Shown piece after piece: positions 7,433 through 15,500 of a DNA stretch of 64,000 nucleotides. The stretch covers positions 55,594-119,593 of the forward strand of contig CAINLR010000093.1 of NCBI GenBank assembly GCA_903850425.1. Reading direction: 5' to 3'. Under the pieces are notes generated by a model. The model made no database searches and was not told the DNA's origin. It was given only the letters and a program-made list of their open reading frames with translations. Numbering within the stretch: the first letter of the stretch is position 1; each line of letters starts with the position of its first letter. This DNA comes from an uncultured Verrucomicrobia subdivision 3 bacterium (lineage in GTDB: Bacteria > Verrucomicrobiota > Verrucomicrobiia > Limisphaerales > UBA11358). The position numbers and the translations under genes were made by a program.

Positions 7433-9490
7433 ATGTCGCGCGAATACGTCCTGAAACCCTATCGGCCGGAGGTCAATCTCCAGATTGATTACGCGCAGGA
7501 ACTCAATGCCCAGCAACTCGCCGCCGTCACCGCGCCGCCCGGCCCGGCACTCGTGATCGCCGGCGCGGGTTCCGGCAAGACCCGGACGCTTACTTATCGC
7601 GTGGCGTATCTGTTGGAACAAGGCATTCCCGCCGACCGCATTTTATTGCTCACCTTCACGAACAAGGCGGCCGGCGAAATGATGCGGCGCATTTCGGATT
7701 TGCTCGGACAAGAACTGCGCTCGCTCTGGGGCGGCACGTTTCACTCCATCGGCGCGCGGGTGTTGCGCCTGCACGCCGACGTGGTCGGCTACCAAAAAGA
7801 TTTCACCATCCTCGACCGCGACGATGCTCAGGATTTGATCAAGGCTTGCGTGGCCGACGCCGGCATTGAAACCAAGGGCACGCATTTTCCCAAGCCGGCG
7901 GTGCTGAATGAAATTTTTTCGCTCACCGCCAACACGCACAAGACCACCGAGGAACTGGTGGACGGCCAGTTCAGTTATTTTTCGCAGTTCGCCGCGCAGA
8001 TCGTCGATCTGGCCAAGCGCTACACGGCACGCAAACGCTCGACCAATGCGATGGACTTCGACGACCTGCTCGCGCTCTGGTTGAAACTGCTGCAGGACAA
8101 TGCCGAGGTGCGTGAACACTATCAGCGCCGGTTTCAATTCATCCTGGTGGACGAGTATCAGGACACGAACAAGCTCCAGAGCGACTTGATTGATCTGCTG
8201 GCTGCGAAGCATCACAACGTCACGGTGGTGGGCGACGACGCGCAGAGCATCTACGCGTGGCGTGGCGCGAACTTCGCGAACATCTTGGAATTTCCCAAGC
8301 GCTATCCCGGCGCGAACGTTTTCAAGATCGAAACGAATTACCGTAGCACGCCGGAAATCCTCAACCTCGCCAACGCCGCCATCGCCGCGAACGTGAATCA
8401 GTTCGCCAAGGAACTCGCGCCGGCGCGCAAGTCCGGCGTGAAGCCCGCGCTGGTCGCGTGTCAGGATGCAGGGCAACAATCGGCTCTCATCGCGCAGCGG
8501 GTTTTGGAACTGCGCGAGGAAGGCGTCAACTTGAACCAGGTGGCCGTGCTGTATCGCTCGCATTTTCACGCGCTGGAGTTGCAACTCGAACTCACGCGGC
8601 AGCAGATTCCGTTTTCCATCACGAGCGGCATTCGCTTTTTCGAGCAGGCGCACATCAAGGACGCCACGGCTTATTTGAAGCTGGTCGCCAATCCGCGCGA
8701 CGAAATTTCGTTCAAGCGGCTGGTGCAATTGCTCCCCGGCGTCGCCGCCAAAGGCGCGGATAAACTGTTTCATTATTTCTCCAAGCAGATGGCAGATGGC
8801 AGATCGGAGATGGGGAAAGAACAATCGTCAAGCAGTCTTCCCCAACTTCCGTCTCCTAACTCCCATCAGCTCGCGGCGGCCTTGCAGGCTTGCGCGAAAG
8901 CGGTTCCGAAAAAAGCCGCCGTCGCCTGGGCGCAGTTTGTCGCCACGATTTCGCAGCTTGAAGATCCCGCCGTTCGCAAGAGCGCTTCGAAAATGCTGCG
9001 GCTTGTGATGGACGCCGGCTACGACGATTACTTGAAGGAAACATACGCCAACTACGAGCGGCGGCTGGAGGAGTTGCAGCAACTCGCGGAGTTCGCGTTT
9101 CAATTCGGCAGCGTGGAGGAATTTCTCACGCAGCTCGCACTGCTCACGAACGTCGAAGCCGAGGACGGCAACGCCGCCAAGGACGATGCGGAGAAGCTCA
9201 AGCTCTCCACCATCCATCAGGCCAAGGGACTGGAGTTCGATGCGGTGTTCGTGATCATGTTGTGCGACGGCATGTTTCCCTCCACCCGCTCGATGGAAAG
9301 CAGCGAAGGCGAAGAGGAGGAACGGCGGTTGTTTTACGTCGCCGTGACGCGCGCGAAGAACGAACTCTACCTCACTTATCCGCTCATCCGCGGCGGCTTT
9401 GGCAATTCCGGCAGCGACATGTTTCAATCGCCTTCGCGTTTTCTCTCCGAGATTCCAAAACACCTGGTGAACGAATGGAATCTGCGCTAA
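7433..9490 (+). CDS. UvrD/Rep/PcrA-type ATP-dependent DNA helicase
   Basis: This superfamily 1A 3'-5' helicase has about 685 residues from the ATG at 7433. In-frame GTG 7328 would add a 35-residue leader without homology-like features. The motifs in order are Q-motif NAQQLAAV, Walker A GAGSGKT (K about 49), Ia TFTNKAAGEM, II VDEYQDT, III GDDAQSIYAWRG, IV NYRSTPEIL, V STIHQAKGLEFD and VI RRLFYVAVTRA. The role is DNA repair or replication restart in the cytoplasm. Unusually, positions 8786-8869 encode a polar low-complexity stretch that coincides with an inverted repeat and looks like an in-frame insertion between motifs IV and V. Confidence 0.93.
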   Translation: MSREYVLKPYRPEVNLQIDYAQELNAQQLAAVTAPPGPALVIAGAGSGKTRTLTYRVAYLLEQGIPADRILLLTFTNKAAGEMMRRISDLLGQELRSLWGGTFHSIGARVLRLHADVVGYQKDFTILDRDDAQDLIKACVADAGIETKGTHFPKPAVLNEIFSLTANTHKTTEELVDGQFSYFSQFAAQIVDLAKRYTARKRSTNAMDFDDLLALWLKLLQDNAEVREHYQRRFQFILVDEYQDTNKLQSDLIDLLAAKHHNVTVVGDDAQSIYAWRGANFANILEFPKRYPGANVFKIETNYRSTPEILNLANAAIAANVNQFAKELAPARKSGVKPALVACQDAGQQSALIAQRVLELREEGVNLNQVAVLYRSHFHALELQLELTRQQIPFSITSGIRFFEQAHIKDATAYLKLVANPRDEISFKRLVQLLPGVAAKGADKLFHYFSKQMADGRSEMGKEQSSSSLPQLPSPNSHQLAAALQACAKAVPKKAAVAWAQFVATISQLEDPAVRKSASKMLRLVMDAGYDDYLKETYANYERRLEELQQLAEFAFQFGSVEEFLTQLALLTNVEAEDGNAAKDDAEKLKLSTIHQAKGLEFDAVFVIMLCDGMFPSTRSMESSEGEEEERRLFYVAVTRAKNELYLTYPLIRGGFGNSGSDMFQSPSRFLSEIPKHLVNEWNLR
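8786..8869. repeat. Purine-rich simple-sequence inverted repeat inside the helicase gene
   Basis: The left arm is CAGATGGC repeated, then GGAGATGGGGAAAGA. The right arm is the imperfect complement TCTTCCCCAACTTCC followed by CTCCCATCAG. The segment is 84 bp, a multiple of three, so the reading frame continues through it and gives a Ser/Gly/Gln/Pro-rich insert. Its composition differs from the rest of the gene. Confidence 0.6.
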
Positions 9491-9552
9491 CCCGCCAGCG
9501 GCTGGCCGTAGTGCTTTAACGCCGACCTGAAATGTCAATCCAGAATGGGGCA

Positions 9553-12500
9553 TTAATTCACTAGTCGCAGGCGGAAGTAGCGTTGTGTCGCCGCGCCAAA
9601 ATCATTGGTGCTGGTCAGCGTGCCGCCGGAGCCAGTCACGGTACTGCCTTGTGGTATCCAAGCCGGGGCCGTTAGATCGTCTTTGTATTCTACTTGATAA
9701 CTTTGACCGATTGCGCCTGGCCAACTGAGGAACAAATTGGTGCCGGAAGTCTCGATGTCTAGCGGGACGGGCAGGGGGACACTGGCGGAGAAACTGAGGT
9801 TGTCTATCCCCAGGCCCTGGGCTTTGCCGGTGGAATCCGTCATCTGCCAGACAAGCCACAACGCCGCGCCCGGCGGCCAATTGGTGATACTCTGGTTTAG
9901 GACGCTGAGATTAGTCTGGTTCAGCGGCGTAGTGCCATCCACGGCTACTCCGCCAGTCGCCGCCGGCACCGTGGGCAGGTTCACATTCAGCGCGGGAACA
10001 TAGGCTGTTGCGTTGGTCGGGAAAGTATTCGTGCCGGTCGCGTCAATGAAATAATAGCACTTCAAAGTCTTGGCCAGGTTAGACTGCCGCCAGACTTCGC
10101 CGGTAACCTGCAGACTGATCCGCGTCAAGGTCGTGGTGGAGCCGTTGATAAACCGCGCGCCAAACGCGGTGCCTTTCGTGGAACTGGTGGCGAGCAGGCC
10201 GAGCGCGCGATTGGCACTGCTGGGCAGGCCGAAACTGATGTCGCCGCCGGTCGTCTGATCACCACTGGTTGCGCCGAATTGCGCCGACGAAACGCTCGCA
10301 CCATACCAGCCGGCGAGTGCGGAGATGCCCAGCCCGCCGCTCTTGCCGCTGGCAATTACTGGAAAAGCGAAGTCGTAAGGATTGGCCAGCGAGTAGATCA
10401 CACCATTGTTCGTTACGGGGTTATCGGCGTTCACTGATAGTGCTCCGGGATTAGGTAGCGAATCGAAGTTCTGGGTATAGACTAACCCCGGCTGCGTATA
10501 AGCGATAAAGGACGGTGGCGGCGTGGCGGTGCTGTTGTTGGCGCTGCCGGGCGTGGCCTGAAAAAATTCCTGGCGGCTGAAACTCTGGCCATCCGGGTAG
10601 GAGCCGTAGGTGTCATTGAGGTTGATGTTTTGGTAGTCCAGATAGTCGAGCACTTGCTGCTGACCATTGGTATAGACCAATCGGGTCAGCGCGAGCGAGC
10701 CGGTGTGACTGGGCAACGCAAAACTGGCGTGGAGTTCGTTGGTGGTTGAAAGGTTGGTCAGCGTATCGGCAAAGATGACTTTGAACTGGCCGGGGTTGAT
10801 CGTGGCATTGGTCGGGAATGCCCACTGCAGTAAGTTGGTGTAGTTGTTTGCGAGATACAGGCCATTCAGTGAAATTGAATTTGTGCTGGGATTGTAGAGC
10901 TCGAGCCAGGGCGTGTGCTGGCCGGCCCGATTAGTGAGACCGTTAAGATTGTCGGCCTGCACTTCGTTGAGCCACAGCGAAGGGAAGAGTGTCAGCGATG
11001 CGGCGATACTGTTTGCCTGATCAGGCGTGGTGGCTGCCAGGATGGTTGTCGTTGGCGCGGGACTCACGGTCGCAAGAATGCCGGAACCCGACAGGCGCAC
11101 GGTTAGCGGACCGCCGTTGGTGCTTTGCAAATACCAAAAACTCAAAGTATAGGTGGCATTCCCGGTCAAGGTGGGCGAGATCGTCTGCCAGATGGCGGTG
11201 CCTTGACTGCTGCCGCCGGCGGTGGCAACCAGATGCAGACTGGCATTGCCGGAATGTTTGACCAAGGTGCTCACGGCGGAGCCGGACAAGTTCGCGGAAA
11301 CCGTCCAAGGGCCGGGAAAGGTGGTTTCGAATCCACCGTTCGTCAACGTATTCACGCCAGACTCCGCAACACTGCCGGCGACGAGTTTCAAGTCATCCAA
11401 GTAGATGTCGCCGGCGGACTGCAAATAGAGATACAACAGGGAAGACGACGCCGTGCCGGTGGCAGTGACATACACCCAGCGGGGCGCGATCGGCGTGTTG
11501 GGCAGCACGGCGCTCCAATTGCCGGCCCGCCAGTTGTCTTGATGCGAATCCACCAGTTGCAAGGCTGCGCCAGTGGCATTGGCGTTGGTGTTCCACGGCA
11601 ACCGGTTTTCATATTTCACCTTCGCCACCGCGACATTGGTGCCCGGCGGTATCAGCGCGAGGGTCTCGCCATCCGGGGAAAGCGTGCCGCTGAACGTATC
11701 GAACACCGGATTGGTTGCGCCATAAGTGGCGGCGAAGGATACGCTGTTGGCCGCCAAGACCAGATAGTTCGTCGGGGCGATGGTCGCGCCCGCCGGAAAG
11801 GTGTAAGCCAAGCCCTGTAACTGCCAGCCCGACAAATCAAAGGTCGTGTTAGTCGAGTTATTATACAGTTCGACATACTGCGCGTTGTTGACCGCCGGTG
11901 CATACATGATTTCGTTGATGACCAACTGGCCGACCGGCGAAGCATTCGTGCCGCCATAGACGACACTCACATTGCCGCTGTCACCCGCAATCACCTGGCC
12001 ACTGCGATCCACGCCGACTGCGTTGTAATTGTTCGTGCCATTTTGCAGCGGCACCGTGACGGCCCAAGTGGTCAAGCTCGTCCACGTCAGCGGGTACGCC
12101 ACGCCATTGATCCAGACCGACGCCACATTCACCGGGGCAATGCCCGTCAGATACGCCAGATTATTACTGACCACCACGCTGGCATTCACCAAAAAACTCG
12201 TGGCGTTCACCGCCGCCAGTTGCGACGCGATGCTGCTTTGCGCCGAGGTGAGCCAAGGTTCGATGTTGGCGGTGGGATTTTCCACATTCAGGCCGTTGGC
12301 GGCAAAAGCGTTGTATTTGGCTTCGATCAAAGGCCCGCTGTTGGCGGTGTTGAGCGGCCCGTTGACGAGTTCCCCCAGCGCGCGCCAATACATGCGCAGG
12401 AAGGCAGGCGTGTTGTAGAGGTTGACGAGACCCTGATTCCCGCCGTCGTAGGCCAGCAGGTTTTGGCCCGGTCCCCAGGAGCCGCTGTTGCCAATGGAAA

Positions 12501-15500
12501 TATTAAAATCAAACATCATCAGGGAATACTTCGTGCCCAGCGTGCCCATGTAGCCGTAGAGGTTCTGGCCGTTGGGCGCGCCGAAGGAATCCCAGTTGCC
12601 TGCGGCGTGATTGGCCGCAAAGACGCGCATCCAGTTTTCCATGTTCGCCACGTTTTCCATGTTCCCCACAAAGTTGGGCGAGTTAATGGAGTTGGCCGCA
12701 TCCACCATGGAGAACACCGGGGTGAAGTCACTGGCCGAATCCGGCGTGCGGCGAATCTCCCAGCTATACCGGTAGCGCGCCGGCTTTTTCGCGCCGCCGG
12801 TGGTCGTGTAAGCATTCAGATTGCACCAGGAATTATTATTGAAGGAAATGGAGCTGCCCGAAGGGAACGGCCCGAATTCAAACCACGGTTGCATCTTGTA
12901 GAGATAGCCATCCGGGTCGTTCGGAAAGTGTTCTTTCACCACATCTGCACCGGGTGTCTGCGCATCTTCCATCAACGTGCCGCGGCGGTTGCCGTTGACA
13001 TAGACCGCCACATAGCGACGGTTGAGCCACGGCACGCCGAGCGCCCGCAGAAAACCGTTGGCCAGTTGCTCGCGTTGAATGCTGGCATCATCGCCCGCGC
13101 CGTTGCCCGGCTGATGAATTTTATTGAACGAGGTTGCGCCCAGAAATTTGTCGTCGTCGTTAAAAATCCATTTGTAGTGGCACAGGTTGCCCACCGGCGT
13201 ATCAAAGCCCTGGTGGTAGGGACTGCCGGCAAACCGCGCCTGCATGTTGTAAATGACGCGCCGGCCACAAACCATGGTGCCATCATTCATCTCGTTGCTT
13301 AAATCCGACAGGCTGGCCCAGCGGTTCACGTTGGCTTGCGTGAGCCAGAGATGGTAGGCGCCGAAACTCCCCCCGGGACTGCCATCGCCGAACATCACCA
13401 GACACTCGCGCGTCGGCGCATTGTCATTGAGCAATGCCGGAAAGCGTGTGGCGACCGAGTTGCTGTCCGTGGCGGAAAGGTAATAGGCCACCAGAGTATT
13501 GGCGGACTGCGCCGGAATGGTCGCGCTGTAAATGCCATCTCCGGCCACCAAATCACCCGCCGTGCCGTCATCCTTCATCAACACGGAAGTATATGTGACA
13601 GCCGGATCAATCCGGTAATAGAGGGTGAGAGTTTGCACGCCGTTGGGATCATGCACTTGAGCTGTGACCAATGCGGGTTGATTCGCCGCCGGCAGACTAG
13701 GCGAATGAGTGACCTGGTAGATCGCCGGACCACTATTGGTAACGAACTGACTGTTCGCCAGTCCAGGGGTGCCGAGATTGGTTGGAACGGGCAAAGGACC
13801 GGTCGCCTCTAGCCAGTTTCCGTTCAAGCGTAACAACGCTTCCGGCCAGCCATGCAGCCAGCGCGCCTTGAACCGCAACGTGGCGGTTTGGCCGGCGGCC
13901 AGGGCGTTGGTGTTCAGCGCCAGTTCACAGGAATTGACGCCGGTCCATAGCCGGTCGCTGCAACGGATGTGCAGGGAATGACCGCTGAGATAGCCCGTGT
14001 TTTCAAGGCTGGAACGTGTTTGACAACCTTGAAACGTCCAGCCATTCGTGCCGCTTTCAAACGTGGGGTTGATGACATAGTTGGTCGTGCCGGACTTGAC
14101 TTCGAGATTGTCCACCAGACATTCGCCCGCATCCAGCAACCCAATTTGGGCATAACCAATCGAAGGATCGTAGTTGGCTCCGTTGTCGAGGATGGCGGTA
14201 GTTTCAATGTTGGTCCAGACCGACTTTTGCGTGTCATCACTGTCCGCCCAGTTGGCGGCGAGCCGGTGGTTCGCGCGCGGATCCTTCAACTCCAGGCTGC
14301 TGCCGCCGCCGCTAGACCATTGCCCCCAACGCCCGCCCGTGCCATAAGTCACCTGGTCTTCGCTGACTAGGATGACAGTGTTAGTGTTGAGCGTTTGCGG
14401 CATGGACAAGGTCACCTGCTCGCCGCTGTGCGCTAGTTTGCCGCCATAACTGCCAATGGTGTTTCCGCTGTTCAGGTTGGCATACTTGGCGAACAGATTG
14501 GCCGGGTTGCGCGCGACCACCAGATAAGCATTTGGCGCAATCGTGATACTGGGAAAAGTAAACGTGACGCCGGCGGTGAACTGCCAGCCCGCCAAGTTCA
14601 CGGTGTTCGTGCCCTGGTTGTATAGCTCGATATATTGGTCATCATCGTTGCCGCTGATCGGGGCATACATCAATTCGTTGATGACAATGTCACCCGTCAA
14701 GATGGAACTGTTGTTCGTGCCCGGAGTGCGGCGGGTGAACGCATAAAACTCCTTGGCCCCGTCCGGCCAGCGGCCGTAGGAAACCCCATCCGCCTGCGCT
14801 CCGAATTGAACGGCGTCGAGGGTCCGACTGCGATCAGATTGGAGGAGATAGACTGTCCCGCCCGCGCCGTTGAGAGTAAAGCCTAGTTGCGGTTTCGTGA
14901 AAGATACCAATCCTCCCGGCCCGATCAGCGTGGTGGCAGGAATGACGAATTTGTTGGTCGCCGGGTCATCCGTCAAGATACAGCCCGAAACATCCACGCT
15001 GGTCAGGCTGTGATTATAAAGTTCGATGAACTGTGGCACGGCGGGACTTTCCGAATGCGGCAGGATTTCATTGATGACTACGGCGCGCAGCGGGCTGGGC
15101 CGGAACGATTCCATTTGTCCGGGCGAACCTCCCACTATATCGCTGATGTCCCACGCTTGTGCGTCACCTTCGCCGTAAGTTGGATTGGCCAGAACGATGG
15201 AATGACCCGAGCCGTCGGCGGCCACCGGCCAGGGATAGATGTTCGAGTAGGGAATGGTGAGCAGCACCGCGCCTTGCTCGTCCAGCAGTTGGAGCGTCTC
15301 TGCTTTTTTAAGACTGCCCGTATATGGCCCCATGACGTTGGTGATGCCATAAATACTCTGGATGTCAGCCGGCATCGCCGCCAAGACCAGATACCCGCCG
15401 CCGGGCAAAGTCGTCCCGGCGGGAAATTTGTAGCTCATGTCCGCACAGATAACCTGATAGCCGCTGAGGTCCTGAAACCAGGGATTGGAATTGTAGAGTT

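Noticed and set aside
12043..13302. Long antisense ORFs inside the giant genes (also 14887-16260, 23133-24950, 30260-31765)
   Set aside because: They lie opposite GC-rich, repetitive coding sequence, are rich in Arg/Gly/His/Ala, lack starts with ribosome sites, and the opposite frame shows clear domains.
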